This document shows positions 12,481 through 24,611 of a stretch of 64,000 nt of DNA, piece after piece. Under the pieces are notes generated by a model that saw only the letters and a list, made by a program, of their open reading frames with translations, had not been told where the DNA came from and searched no databases. Origin of the DNA: Acanthacorydalis orientalis (Eukaryota > Arthropoda > Insecta > Megaloptera > Corydalidae); the NCBI GenBank assembly GCA_034766995.1, contig CM068314.1:28823208-28887207 (forward strand). The letters run 5' to 3'. The translations under genes were made by a program, and so were the position numbers. Position 1 is the stretch's first letter. Each line of letters begins with the position of its first letter.

Positions 12481-12999
12481 TATATATTATTTTCATATGA
12501 TTATATAGCAAAGTTTATATTATTATTATACTATTTGCATACATAAGAAAAAAAATAAAACGTTCAATTGGTTAAGATTTTTTTATAAAAAACTGAATTA
12601 TTGAATTCTAAAAAATAAAATAAATTATATTTTACCAAAATATATAATTTATATTCCAGTTCGTAACTGAATAAATAATAATTATTTTAACTAGTAAAAT
12701 AGCTAGTCAATCTATCAATAATATATGGGTGATTAGAAATGGATTGTTCGATTCCTAAAGAAAGTTGTTGTAGATATCTAATTGTTTCTATAATGTTGTA
12801 ATTAAAAAATGTTACATTTAATATTGTACTTATATCTGACATTTAAATATAATATAGTTAATTTGAAATTGAGTTTTATTGATTTATTAATCACTGAAAA
12901 TAAGAGAGAAACATTTCCATTACTACTACATCATCTTAACATGTTTTGAAAAAAGATCAAATGTTTAGTAACCAAAAAAATATAATTTATTTGGAAAGA

Positions 13000-14025
13000 T
13001 GTATTTATTGATAGAATAGTTAGATGGTTATCTGAAGTATGCAAATGTGTTGATTTTAATTTGACTGATAAGTTATAATCTGGTCAACCTCACAAAATTG
13101 ATCAAGTTTACAAAATTCACTGAAGACAAATAGATGAATATCAGTTAAGACGACTACCAAAAGTTTTAATATTGATAACTCAGCGAAATTTCTGGATATT
13201 ATGAAGCTTAAATTTATTTAAAAAATTGATGAATGAGTACTGATTTTACTCACTGAAAATAATTGAATAGATCAAGGATCAGCATACAATTATTTGCAAA
13301 AAAATTGAATAAATTTTTTTTGATCAATTGATTGACTGGAGATAAAAAATAGACCTAAAACAAAATGATCAGAAAACGTGTTAGAGATTACGTAGTGAAA
13401 TCACTGGAGCAACATCAAAAATTGATTTCCACCTTCAAAAGGTATTTTTGTCCGATTGTTAAAATTGTAGAGAAATACTCAAGCTGCTATCTTCTAGTAA
13501 AATTATAATATCCATTAAATTTTTCCAGAAATTAAACCAGTAGAAGAAAGAAATTGAATAAAACTCATAGATTTATCTATTTTAACAGATATTGGCCTGT
13601 TTTCAAAATCTTTTATTAAATATTGTAGCACTAAGTCCTATTAGTTAGTAGATCCTCTAAATCTAACCATATTTATTGAATTTATCGAAAATAAATTTAT
13701 GGGTACGATTACATCTAGCGGTATATTAAGAATGAAGAACGAGTAAGATCTAGTATTTAATGTAAATTATGAAGACTGCTCTATGCTACTTATTACTACA
13801 AGAAATTGCACACTATGATCCAGATCCAACATAAACTGAGAAAATTAAATTAAGTTTTTCTTATTCATCTTCTGTATCTTATTCATCTCCAGATATAAAC
13901 ACTACAAATTATCATCTGTTCCAATTATTACAAAACAGTATTCCTAGAACAAACTACGATATCTTTAATTCAAAAATAGCAATCTAAAATGCATAAAAAT
14001 CATTTATATTCGTCCATTAGCAATA
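13000..14025 (+). pseudogene. Decayed mariner transposase (irritans-like)
   Basis: Scattered blocks on the + strand follow the order of a mariner transposase through many stops and frameshifts. They are a SGQPHKIDQVYKIH-like linker with DEYQLRRLPK (about 13080-13165), TGDKK then RKRV (13333-13385, first catalytic Asp kept), HLQKVFLS (13430-13455), a decayed WWD.KG..LL-like segment (13450-13500), and SPDINTTNYHLFQLLQNS (about 13890-13945). In the last block the Asp of the usual PSDYHLF motif has become Asn, so the third catalytic residue is lost. The block with the second Asp is not clear and about 200 bp of unrelated sequence (13620-13790) sits near it. Terminal repeats were not found. The irritans-type assignment is from motif wording only. 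Confidence 0.68.
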
Positions 14026-14150
14026 CGAATTCCTAACCATTCTCCTGAGATCTTTACATATCTTAAATAATAATGAAGTATTTCAACTTCACTATATCTT
14101 TTTTGATATATCAACAAATGTGCAGATTTTTTCCATAGAAGTACAGTAAC
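14024..14150. repeat. Direct repeat unit 1 (partner at 14976)
   Basis: Starts CGAATTCCTAACCATTCTC and matches 14976-15120 in the same orientation with indels (shared: GAGATCTTTAC, AAATAATAAT.AAGTA, CACTATATC, ATCAACAAATGT, and a TTTTTTC stretch). It adjoins the decayed mariner, so it may be part of that element or a tandem duplication. Confidence 0.75.
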
Positions 14151-14399
14151 GCTGACAGAACATTATCAAAAGGTTATATAAAAATATCTATAAATGAATG
14201 AGTTATTTTTATAAAAACAAATCAAACACCGTGTTTGGGATCAACAAATATAAAATTATTTGTATACATTGTTCAAATTCTAAAACGTTTCAGTTATTAT
14301 TTAATTTCTTATTTTTATTTGCATTTAAACCATTTTCCTATGTCAATACCTGATTAAATATTCAAAAATAATAAAATTATATTTTTAAAGAAATTAAAG

Positions 14400-14400
<1 letters not shown>

Positions 14401-14434
<34 letters not shown>
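14401..14434. repeat. (TA)n microsatellite
   Basis: TA run of about 34 bp. Confidence 0.96.
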
Positions 14435-14437
<3 letters not shown>

Positions 14438-14659
14438 ATAAAGATATAACTTACGTGCATATTTATAAAGATGCTATATTAGCATTTATGGCTTTACGTT
14501 TAGAACGAATCATATAATTATTTCATTAATTATATGTATTAAAAACATAACACGGCACCGCTGAAATTGTTAGTGCTAATAAAATATTAATTCGTTTTAA
14601 TGTGAATGTATTGTAATACGAATAACGAATATATTAAAATTAATTAATTAATTTCGCAG

Positions 14660-14737
14660 GCAATCTCCACTTTAAAGTTGAAAATTATGAAATTATGTGC
14701 GACCTATGCGCAAATAACATCACGATTTTATCTTATG
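14660..14737 (+). other. Weak internal exon candidate
   Basis: TTAATTTCGCAG at 14648-14659 precedes 78 bases open in one phase (peptide AISTLKLKIMKLCATYAQIT then six more residues), followed by GTATGT at 14738. Length is a multiple of three. There is no homology and the pyrimidine tract is poor; chance is likely. Confidence 0.15.
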
Positions 14738-14828
14738 GTATGTATAAATAGACATCAGATTTAAAAAAATATCTATATATATTAATTTCACGATTGAATT
14801 GTGCTCATTAGTTTTTTGGGCGTTTTAT

Positions 14829-14833
<5 letters not shown>

Positions 14834-14885
<52 letters not shown>
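14834..14885. repeat. (TA)n microsatellite
   Basis: TA run of about 52 bp between the two copies of the 14024/14976 direct repeat. Confidence 0.96.
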
Positions 14886-14890
<5 letters not shown>

Positions 14891-14975
14891 GTGTATTCAG
14901 TGTATGTGCCGCATACGAAATGTTGATTGTTTCATTTAATTACTATTTGTTGTATGAAAAATGCTATGGTCGAAC

Positions 14976-15120
14976 GAATTCCTAACTATTCTCTTGAGAT
15001 CTTTACGTCTCATAAATAATAATTAAGTAGCTCAAAATATTGTTCACTCCACTATATCAGTATTTATGACCCTTTCTGATTTATCAACAAATGTACAAGT
15101 TTTTTCGTATAAGAAGAGTA
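14976..15120. repeat. Direct repeat unit 2 (partner at 14024)
   Basis: Second copy of the segment described at 14024-14150. It is longer by two insertions, one after AAGTAGCTCAA and one of about 15 bases before TTTCTGATTTATC. Confidence 0.75.
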
Positions 15121-15472
15121 GTGCATTATTACATATTTTTGCAGTTAAATATGAAAGTATGATAACATTGAATTTTCTTATATAACAATTATAAAATATG
15201 TATCTGAATATGTATGTAAGTAATTATAAACTTTATTTTTATTTTTTTTATTGAAAGATTTTAGATTTTCAAACTGATAAGGGAAAATAAATCGTCAGTA
15301 AAGGAAATATATTTTAAAATTAAATTATTTAATAAATGAAATAGTGAATTATAAAGAATACACGTTTAGTTTATAAATAATCTGTAAATAAAATATCAAT
15401 ATTGTTAACTGAAATGTTTTAAAAAATGTAAAATTTTAAAGTTGAATTTTATTAAGATGAATTGAATATAGA

Positions 15473-15526
<54 letters not shown>

Positions 15527-17189
15527 GCATACAAATTACAAACTAGATAAATGTTTTTTAATTTATAAAACAATATTTTTAAGAAATAACAGAATTTAGT
15601 GAACAATATTATTCAAATATATATATACACACACTTTTTTTATAAAAGTATTGAAAATTAAAAAAGTTTAATATTTGTTGGCAATATTAAGGTCTGCCTG
15701 AAGAAAAATACTCATTTAAAAATACTGTTATGTAAATAATATTCCAGGATTAAAAACACTGTATTTAACAGAATGCGTATATACTTGACTTAAAGTGTAT
15801 GAATATGAATTTTATGTTTTTTGAGCACTTGGTCAAACTTGACAGTTTCGACTACTAAATAATTTGACAAATTTGTCGTCGACTGTTGTTTATCAAAGAC
15901 ATATTTTAACCGAAAATATATTACGACGTTGACAACAAAACCACTCACCGTCAAAAAAGTCGAGTTCAACTTTTATAAACGAAATTATAGTTATTTATCT
16001 TTGTAATTCATCATTCATGTAATACATACTATATTTGCATGATTTATAATTTCAGTTTCATATACAATTTCTTATTAAAATACGTACGTACTATGTAATT
16101 ATGTCCCATAAAATATGACTAAGAACATACTTTAGATGATTGTAGTAGATTGGGTCTCACATTGGTAGAAACATTGTGTAGAACGAAAAAAAAATAATAT
16201 ATAAATATTAAAAGGAAATCAATTACAATTTATCAAAAGTATAAACGATTATACATGAAATTTGATTGAATTCATAATTGAAGCGATAGCAATTTAAAAT
16301 ACAATTTTCGAAATGACGCTAGAAGAATGTTTCTTAATCGAAATTAAAATTAAGAATGTAGGTTTAAAAAAATAATTGATTCATTTTGTACAGGGTACCC
16401 ACTGAAAATATAAGACATATCCTATGAAAGTCATTTCAGTTGAAGTGTAAAGTAAATTATTTAAAAAATAAACTGAAATCTAAACATAAATTATATAATG
16501 TTACTGTTCTGTTGTGATTGTTATTATCATGATATTCACAAAATAAATAGTTTATTTACAATAATTAATTCTTACTTGTATTATAAAATTCATACATATA
16601 TTTATATTGTATTTATCAACCACTTCATTACAAGTGGTACACATTTATATCATAAATTAAGTTCATGTTTTTAAAAAAATAAAACAGAACTAATTTTATA
16701 AATAAATTCAAGTATATAATTTTGTAAATATATACTTAAAGCAATACTAGCACCAATGTGCGTAAATTGCTGTAATTAAAACTGATATTATTGTTTTTGC
16801 AGTTAATTTTTAATGTTTATTTATTAAAAAAAATGCACCTCAGACATTTTTAAAGAATTTTGAGATAAATGTTTAATAGAAATCTATTTAAGGATTAATT
16901 ATAAATCGGAGCCGAATGTGTTAAAATATTATTTATTTTTTGGGGGTTTAATTATTAATGAAAAAATTATAAATTAGCATTAAAAATGAATTCAAAATAC
17001 TACAATGTAATAAAATAACATATAACGAACAAATATGAGTTTAATTAAGAAATACAGTTCTTTTATTCATCGATATATATGTTTTTGTACATTTCAAAAA
17101 TATTTCAAACTTTTAGTGATTTAATATTTTTCCATTAGTTAAACACTTCCTTGTGATAAAAATTCACGTAATATATTTCTAAAAGAAGC
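15121..17189. other. AT-rich stretch without recognised genes
   Basis: Holds a (TA)n array at 15480-15521. An acceptor-like TTGTTTTTGCAG ends at 16801 but is followed by stops in every useful phase. No repeat family was recognised. Confidence 0.5.
15480..15521. repeat. (TA)n microsatellite
   Basis: TA run of about 42 bp. Confidence 0.96.
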
Positions 17190-17580
17190 ACCTGTAGACA
17201 AAACATACTCTTCTCTACGACATAGCAAACTGAAAATATTTATGAATGCTTTTTTCGAGTTCGCCCGAAGTAATAATTTTCGACATTCTGGAAAGTAACG
17301 CGTACATCTCACGCTAGTCTAGAGACTTAATCACTGTCACCAAGTGTTACGTTTAGGTATATTTATATGCTCTTAATAAGAATGCTTTCGCAACCCGCTG
17401 CGGTGTTGGAAACTCTGGTGTCATCCACCATGTATATATATACATACATACGTATAGCAATTAACAACCTGGAATGATTTATACAATGTAAGCGGTTTTA
17501 TTGCATTAATTTAACGCAAAATGTATATGTAAATGTCGTCAGAATATGGCTTGTTGTTATACACTCGCTTCATATTTTAA
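17190..17580. promoter_or_regulatory. Less AT-rich island
   Basis: Complex sequence with CG-containing words (TTCGCCCGAAG, AACGCGTACATC, CCGCTGCGGTG) and no open frame. Candidate conserved noncoding element on composition alone. Confidence 0.2.
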
Positions 17581-18563
17581 ATAAACTTAGGCAACGGAGG
17601 AAAACACGATGAAATTTCAGCACGAAATTAAATTTTAAGTTATTTAAATAATGTAATTGATAAACCATTCAAAAGTAGTAATATCTATGTTTAAATTCAT
17701 TGTTTTAAAATAGACAATACTTATAAACTATGAGCATTTTTACAATATCAGAAAAATAAAAATTTGTACAAATAAATATAAACTTTTAAGGAAAAATATT
17801 GAAAATATACATTTTTATAAACTTTCAAGATACGTACATAAAAATACTTGCAGTATATATAAATTATATTTATAATAAAACACTGATTAAAAAAATCCTC
17901 GACTGATTAATCGCTGTGAAAAATAAAATTTTTATATATTTTTGTCAAATATTTTTAATAAATGGTATTCATTATAATGATACCAAAATTTTATTCTTTT
18001 TGATGTAGTTTCTGCTGAGATATTTAATTTTTTATGATTATTTATTTTTATGTTCTATATTTTTATTATTCAAATTATGCAAATCGGTTAATATAATACA
18101 AATCCATAATATATTATTAATTAATTCGGAATTGATTAAAATTTTTGGTGAATATTACTAAGAAAATTTAAGTCATTTATACCCTAAAAGTAGATAAGTA
18201 TCAAAAAAATCGATTAAAAATTAATAATTATACTAATATAATTATTTACGGCATAATACAGTGATTAGTTATTAATTTTAAAATAAAAAAAGTAACTTTT
18301 ATTTTAAAACAACCGTACTTATCTGATTAATATATAACAATTTATTTTTGCTTGCAAAAAAAAATTATTGATATAAAAGCATAAAGAAAATATGTATGTT
18401 CTGTGTAAGATTTATGTGGTATTTTTTGACAAATTTATGAACGAAACACTTTGTCAATTTAATAACTATAAAATTACTTATATTTTAAAATGTACATAGA
18501 AAAAAGATAATTTTATTAGAAGATAACTTATGTAAATTGACTTTTTAAACTCTTAGACGTATA
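17581..18563. other. AT-rich stretch, nothing recognised
   Basis: Low-complexity A/T sequence with no repeat family, exon or island seen. Confidence 0.6.
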
Positions 18564-18755
18564 TAGGGCGATTCAACTTAGGCTTCCATACAAAAGTATT
18601 AAAAAAAACATGTTATCGCCTATTAGTATTTTAGTTCAATTGTATTTTATTATTGAATTGAAATAAAATACTAAATAAAAAATAACATGAATTTTCTTAA
18701 TTCTTGCGTCCACTTTTAATACTTCTATGTGGAAGCTTAAATTGAATCACACTAT
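18564..18755. mobile_element. Palindromic TA-flanked MITE, copy 2
   Basis: Same family as copy 1: left end TAGGGCGATTCAACTTAGGC and right end, inverted, TGATTCAATTTAAGCTTCCA. The central palindrome is built on TTTAGTTCAATTGTATTTTA and ATTGAATTGAAATAAAATAC. About 192 bp, with (TA)n just beyond the right end. Confidence 0.85.
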
Positions 18756-18929
18756 ATGTATATATATATATACATATAATTAAACAATAACAATCAATAC
18801 AGAAAAATCTACAACAGTAAAAAGAGAATTTTTTTAAAAAAAACAATAGTATATTTTGTAGATAATTTTTTTGAATAAAAACATTTTCATGAAATGAATA
18901 TTTTTATTTTCAAATACACGTTTCACAAA

Positions 18930-19240
18930 ACACGCTAGTTTCGAACGTACCAATACGATGTGCATGGGTTGGTTCCCGCACGGAATTCAATACCATTTCA
19001 TGAGAAATATATTGCTTTTTCATAACATCGGTATAGCTTTAGCTGCTTGAACGATTTCAAATCACTTTGACGAAAATGTTATTTGTATTCATAATCGGAG
19101 AGACATAAAGGAAAAAATAACAGTAGCAGCAGCACTAGTAGATGGATCGGGCAGAGGGGGTTGTAGGGAATAGTGGAACAACTAAAGATGCAACAGCGGA
19201 AACAAAGGGAGGAGAGCGTTCGATGAGAATAACTTCTTTT
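18930..19240. promoter_or_regulatory. Less AT-rich island
   Basis: Complex sequence that ends in a purine-rich AGCAGCAGCACTAG..GGAGGAGAGC part. A + frame from 19142 is open for 73 codons but ends in a (TA)n run and has no homology. Possible regulatory element. Confidence 0.2.
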
Positions 19241-19249
19241 CAATTTGAA

Positions 19250-20700
19250 ATTCTTTCTTATGAAACAAATTTATTGTCTATTTTCAATATAAGGCTTGTT
19301 TCGTTTAATACAGGTGAAATTCTAATATTTTTTTGTGTTATGTTTACATATATATATATATGACGACATACAACATCTAATACATGCATTCAAAATAAAA
19401 ATTTTAAAGTACTTATAAGAAATGTCAATGTTTAACATTGTAAATTAATAATTATAAAATAAATGTCTTATTGTATGGTATTTTTGTATTAAAATGTATA
19501 AATATCACTTCTACTTTTATAAAATCATTAATTTTATATACTTTTTATTAATTTTGAATTTTCACAATTTTGGAAACATTTTTTACTTTATTTTAAGAAT
19601 TAATATTATTAACATATACAATCTGAATAATAATAATCCAAGTATGTATTTGAAAATAGAAAAGTCTTATACAGATAATATCTCTAATAATCACATTTAT
19701 AAATACCCAAATGACAATTTAATTTGATGTTAATTAAAATACTGTGAAAATATTCATTATTTGTTATATTTTTCTCACAAAAAACTATCTTAAAAACTAT
19801 GTTTAATTATATCTTAACCACCCGAGTAATATATTTCTCAGTTTTTAAATAATCAAGTCTTGATTTTTAAATAATTTATGTGACTAGATGATTATTTGTG
19901 AATCGATAATTATAGAAAAAAATGCTTATTTTTCGAATTCCCAGTACTTTTTTATTATTCTCGTACTAAAAAGATCTAATATTTTCTCTAGCTAAAAATC
20001 AAAGCTCCAAGGAAATATTCAAGGAAAATACTTGCTTACTGATCTATAAACGTCCATAAAATTTTATTATCATCGAAATAGAAAACGTTTATGTAAATTA
20101 GTCAATGTTTATAGAATAAATAAAATAAAAAATATTATTAAAATTTTAAAAAAATACAGGTTTTTTATTTATAAAGTGTTTTCATGAAAAATAAGTTTTC
20201 TTATCTTTTTGTATTGAAAAATTCACCTGGGAGGCTAAAATATAGTGTTTTAAATGAATGACACAGCGAAGACACTTGTTTATCAATTATTGCAAAGTAA
20301 AAAAAGTATATCTTAAGAAATTATAATTATTAGTAATTTCATACAAAATTAATTAAAAATAAATTGTAAATAAGTTCACAATGTACAAAAACAAAATATT
20401 TTAAATTACAAACATATAAAATTTCATTTATTCTCAAAAATTCGCAAATTTTAAATAAATTCTTTCTTTTTACATATAGATTAATTTAAAATATGTTATT
20501 AATTGAAATTTTTTTAATATTTTTATATGATATTCAAATCAAAATTATGAAAACATTTTGAAAATTATAGAAAATATTTAAGAATATATGAATATATATA
20601 TTCAGTTGATTATATATTTTAGAATTTAAAATCAAATAATACAGTTCCTATTATTATATACACCAGATAAAATGTATAATTCGAAATACTGAACAAACAA
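19250..20700. other. AT-rich stretch, nothing recognised
   Basis: The 77-codon frame at 19494-19727 is made of Asn, Ile, Tyr and Phe codons expected of AT-rich noncoding DNA. No other feature seen. Confidence 0.55.
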
Positions 20701-20739
20701 CGAACTTTGCAATTCTATAACGGAGAAAAACTTTTAATA

Positions 20740-21120
20740 AACGAACATAATCAAACGATTAAGCACAAAGGTTGCCGTAATACATTAAAATAATGCTTCA
20801 TTGTAATAAGAATCGTCGAATGCAATGTCTGTATATTTTAATTAAAATGTTATAAAGTAAAAAGCAGCAGAAGAAGACTAAATCGACAGTGAAAGGGTTC
20901 GTAGATTTTACGAAACGTCTTGTTCTAAACTGTTATTACGACAGGCCCGATGAACAAAGTGAACATAAACTGGGCATTGAGAATTTCAATCCGTTAACCA
21001 CCGTTGTACGAGTGTTAAGCTTCCATTTACGTTAAGTCTGATTCCATTATCTTCGTCAGCACCCCATTTAAAGACCGGTTGCTGTACTATCTTGTGTGAG
21101 GTACTGGGCTTCGTTCAAAC
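20740..21120. promoter_or_regulatory. Less AT-rich island, possible enhancer
   Basis: Complex block with GAACAAAG (Sox-like) and CATAAAC (Fox-like) words near 20952-20970 and a GC-rich edge near 21060. No open frame. The motif names are descriptive only. Confidence 0.25.
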
Positions 21121-21123
21121 GAT

Positions 21124-21125
<2 letters not shown>

Positions 21126-21184
<59 letters not shown>
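21126..21184. repeat. (TA)n microsatellite
   Basis: TA run of about 58 bp immediately right of the 20740 island. Confidence 0.97.
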
Positions 21185-21187
<3 letters not shown>

Positions 21188-21486
21188 TAAATATTTATGT
21201 ATATAATATAATTCCTCTATTTTTTTGTTTATACAGTTTTACTTGTAACAGCAACTTATTTTAATTCAAGATTAAATAATTAATTAACTCACTGATAACT
21301 ACCTAATATTAAATACTATTCACGAACTGATAACTTCCTGTAAATAATTATAATCAAGAAATATTTATTTACAAATTTAGAAAATATTACGAACAAATTT
21401 AGTACAATTTTGTTTCAAAATTGTAGTCTATTTTCAATAATTATTCATAAAAATACAAATGATTAACCATACAGATACATTTATGC

Positions 21487-21491
<5 letters not shown>

Positions 21492-21537
<46 letters not shown>
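21492..21537. repeat. (TA)n microsatellite
   Basis: TA run of about 46 bp. Confidence 0.96.
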
Positions 21538-21541
<4 letters not shown>

Positions 21542-21689
21542 TACATTAATCATAAGTAAAAAGTAACGAAACAATATAAAAATAATCTTTTTAAAAAAAG
21601 TTCAGTAAAATTTCATTAAAAAAATGTGTAGAGATTTTGTATTAAATTATAATTAATGATGAGATCCGAAGTTAGATAAAATTTTCACG

Positions 21690-21950
21690 AAGAATGATAA
21701 TATTGATGTGCGACTTTAAAAAAACCACTACGTTGTAATATATCTGCGAGTGGAAGACACTCACTAGCATTCAACCGTGCAATGTATCTACGAGAATGAT
21801 TATATAGACATACTAACATATATATATATATATATATTAGGATATTGATCAAATATATGCGATACAAGAGAAGCGAGTTGGAGGAGCGAGCGTGTGAGAA
21901 GCACTCTGAGGATCGGCAAGCGTAGTAAGTAGGGGGAAGAGCCCTCTGGT
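21690..21950. other. Unclassified GC-richer block split by a TA run
   Basis: Two parts, 21700-21805 and 21840-21950, lie either side of a TA run at 21820-21838. The right part is purine-rich (GAGAAGCGAGTTGGAGGAGC). The - strand frame 21685-21867 includes SECLPLADILQRSGFFKVAH, which reads protein-like, but I recognise no family. It could be a retroelement remnant or a regulatory block. Confidence 0.25.
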
Positions 21951-21959
21951 TATTTAAAA

Positions 21960-23510
21960 AAATGAAAAATATGTTGGTTATTTCATAGATGTATTACTTT
22001 AATTTTACTAATATAAAAGATATACTATCTATTGAATTTAATATTTAACATATATAATATCATTGTCATCATAAATCAAAAACCAGATGTTTATTTTATA
22101 AACAAATATAAAAAAGTGAATTCAATTATTCTCATTTAATATTTTAATTTAGAACACATCTATAAAACCTAATTCATTTGTGATAGAAGTATAATTTTAT
22201 ATACAATATGTTAAAACAGTTATATAAAAGAAATATAGATTCCCTAACAATATTTTTTATATAAAAAATGTTTACATATATATTTTAAATATAAAAAAGG
22301 CACTCAACTATTAATTGTATTGCATTTCATATAAAATTTAGATTTTCCTCAAAATTAAAAAACGGAAGGATATCTACATTGGTTCGTTATTTGCGGTTTA
22401 AGGGCGTATGACAACTAAGGTCTTTAGTCCTTAAATGTCTATGAAATTATTACAATGTACTTATGAATATTTATCGAATGAAAAAGAATTACCTGTATTT
22501 ATTTTTTTATTATTATTTAAGTCTGTTTAATAAGTTTCAGAACTTTTTCTTTAATTATACGTTTATTTGTGTGTGTCTATAATGATATACATACTTTAAA
22601 ATTAATTAAATATTGTTTTCTCACAGTAAATAACAATAAGAAGAATAATAAAAAGGATGTACCTAAATTACATTTACAATTAAGGTGATTTAAAGGCTGA
22701 AAACCGAAATGGAAATCTTTACAAAAACAGTTCTGAAAATTAATAGTGAACATCTCTAGAAAAAACTTGCGTGTAGAAAAAAATTCTAATGCACTTATTT
22801 TTATTGACTGAATCATTTTTTAAACTGAACTTAACCACAATGCCAAAAACTATAATTGTAACAATATATATTTTTACTATTTTACGAGTGAACCGATAAA
22901 AAAATATATTTTATATTTATCTATTTAAAAATTAACGTGTTTTTTTCCTGAAAGCAGTATAATGGCATACAACACAAGGAATATAATAAAAAAGTAGCAT
23001 ATGTAAATCAGACAAAATGAATATTTCTCAAAATATAGTACTGTAGATTTGAAAATAGTACATTTGGCCAAAAAAAATCATAAAAAGCTAGAATTAGAGA
23101 ATATTTGTGGTTGTATGTAATAGTCAATCATTTTTCATAATTTAAACTTAAGTTATTAAGCAGTCAATATTTTTACAACTACACAAATATATTTATTATC
23201 ATTATCATTAAATTTGAATTTTTTATTTTAATAAAAAGTATCTACATATAATAAAAACTCGTATTTTAAATATCAAGTATAAATATTTACATATTTGACG
23301 AAGAACCAGTAGTTATTTCATGATTTGTTTTATAAATCAATTAGAATTTGGTTTGCCATTTAAGAAATATAAATAATATTTAAAACTACTTTTCAGATAC
23401 TTTTTTAATTTGTATCGTTATAAGTAACATGTAATTATCTTCAATATTTTTTAAAATATTAGTCAATCATCAATTGGAGTCAATTTGTTACTATTATTAT
23501 TTAAACATTT

Positions 23511-23550
<40 letters not shown>

Positions 23551-23690
23551 TCTTAGTTCACTCTTTTCAAATATATATTCCTGTTTGTTAATTTTTGTTA
23601 ATTTTGAGAAAAAAATGTTAAAATATCAAATTGTAATAATTTAAAACCCTGTTTTTTTTAGATTTTAAGCTAGGAAATAGTTTGAGAATA
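21960..23690. other. AT-rich stretch with one unusual short block
   Basis: Mostly A/T-rich. At 22380-22437 a more complex block (GGTTCGTTATTTGCGGTTTA then GGGCGTATGAC) could be the edge of an old repeat, but no partner was seen here. A (TA)n run lies at 23514-23546. Confidence 0.4.
23514..23546. repeat. (TA)n microsatellite
   Basis: TA run of about 33 bp. Confidence 0.95.
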
Positions 23691-23699
23691 ATATAGCAG

Positions 23700-23970
23700 T
23701 TCCAGTATTATTTTTACTCGCCTGGTATATTGCGTTATAAAAGCATGCGATCGCAGAACATAAAAGATGCTCGAGACCATTCGGTTCATCACATCGACCC
23801 CCACCCGTTTCGTTTGTCTTGGTTTACTGGACGTCGACTCCCGTACAACTCGAAAACGGCAGGAAGGGGAATAAATACACCACTGTTTCACCCCTTTGAC
23901 TCTTTCTTAAAGGGCACACCGTCTTATTATTTCTCTCTCCCCCGATTTCACATAATGGCAACGTCATGAT
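23700..23970. promoter_or_regulatory. GC-richer island with overlapping open frames on both strands
   Basis: About 270 bp, clearly less AT-rich than its flanks. Frames are open on the + strand (23730-23969) and the - strand (23670-23891) at once, as expected when stop codons become rare in a GC-richer block. Neither peptide is recognised. It contains CATTATGTGAAAT on the - strand and a CCCCTTTGACTCTTTCTTAAAGGG near-palindromic stretch around 23895-23915. More likely a conserved noncoding element than a gene. Confidence 0.3.
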
Positions 23971-24511
23971 GTTATAATTTCAATTGTTTTTCAATTATCA
24001 TGCACGGTATTTTCTCTTTAATGTTAAGGATGTAATTACAATATGCATAAGTCGTGTGTTTTTAAGGGTTCAGATAGAATTTTATACCGTAGTCTTTTTT
24101 AATATGCATATTAAATATTTTCTAAAATCGAATAGATTTCAATTAATTTATGATCAAACCTATACATTAATTCATCGAACCTATCAGATGTAATAATCTG
24201 AAGTAATTGTTGTTATTTGATACAACCGATCTTAGCACTGATTTCCTCTGAACGTATGTCTATAATTCTATTCAAACATTGTTAATTATAAAACACATAA
24301 TATGTTACTATATGTATTATAATAATATTTATATCTCAACAACCATAATAATAAATAAATTAAATTTAAAACATTAATTCTGCTTCACGAAGTTTCAATA
24401 ATCTATCATCTTGTTTTTGAAATTAACGAAAATTTTGGAGAAAGGAGTAGAATTTTATATTTATATTAATTCCTTTTAAGACAATGTTTAAATTTTGGAA
24501 TACTGTTATAT

Positions 24512-24516
<5 letters not shown>

Positions 24517-24562
<46 letters not shown>

Positions 24563-24611
24563 CATATATATAGAAAGAGAAGGGGGAAGAGAGGAAGGGA
24601 GGAAGGGAGAT
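24517..24611. repeat. (TA)n followed by a 38-bp polypurine tract
   Basis: An interrupted TA run (24517-24572) passes into an all-purine + strand tract (AGAAAGAGAAGGGGGAAGAG and onward, 24573-24610). Homopurine tracts of this length can adopt triplex DNA. Confidence 0.9.

Noticed and set aside
16790..16830. TTGTTTTTGCAG as a splice acceptor
   Set aside because: Every phase after it stops almost at once and no donor or protein homology follows.
19494..19727. 77-codon Asn/Ile/Tyr/Phe-rich frame
   Set aside because: Composition equals that expected from random A/T-rich sequence.
21690..21950. LTR retrotransposon
   Set aside because: No paired long repeats, primer-binding site or reverse transcriptase motif was found, only a GC-richer block.
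23670..23969. Frames of 73 and 79 codons on opposite strands
   Set aside because: Simultaneous opening on both strands over the same island is better explained by composition; neither peptide looks familiar.
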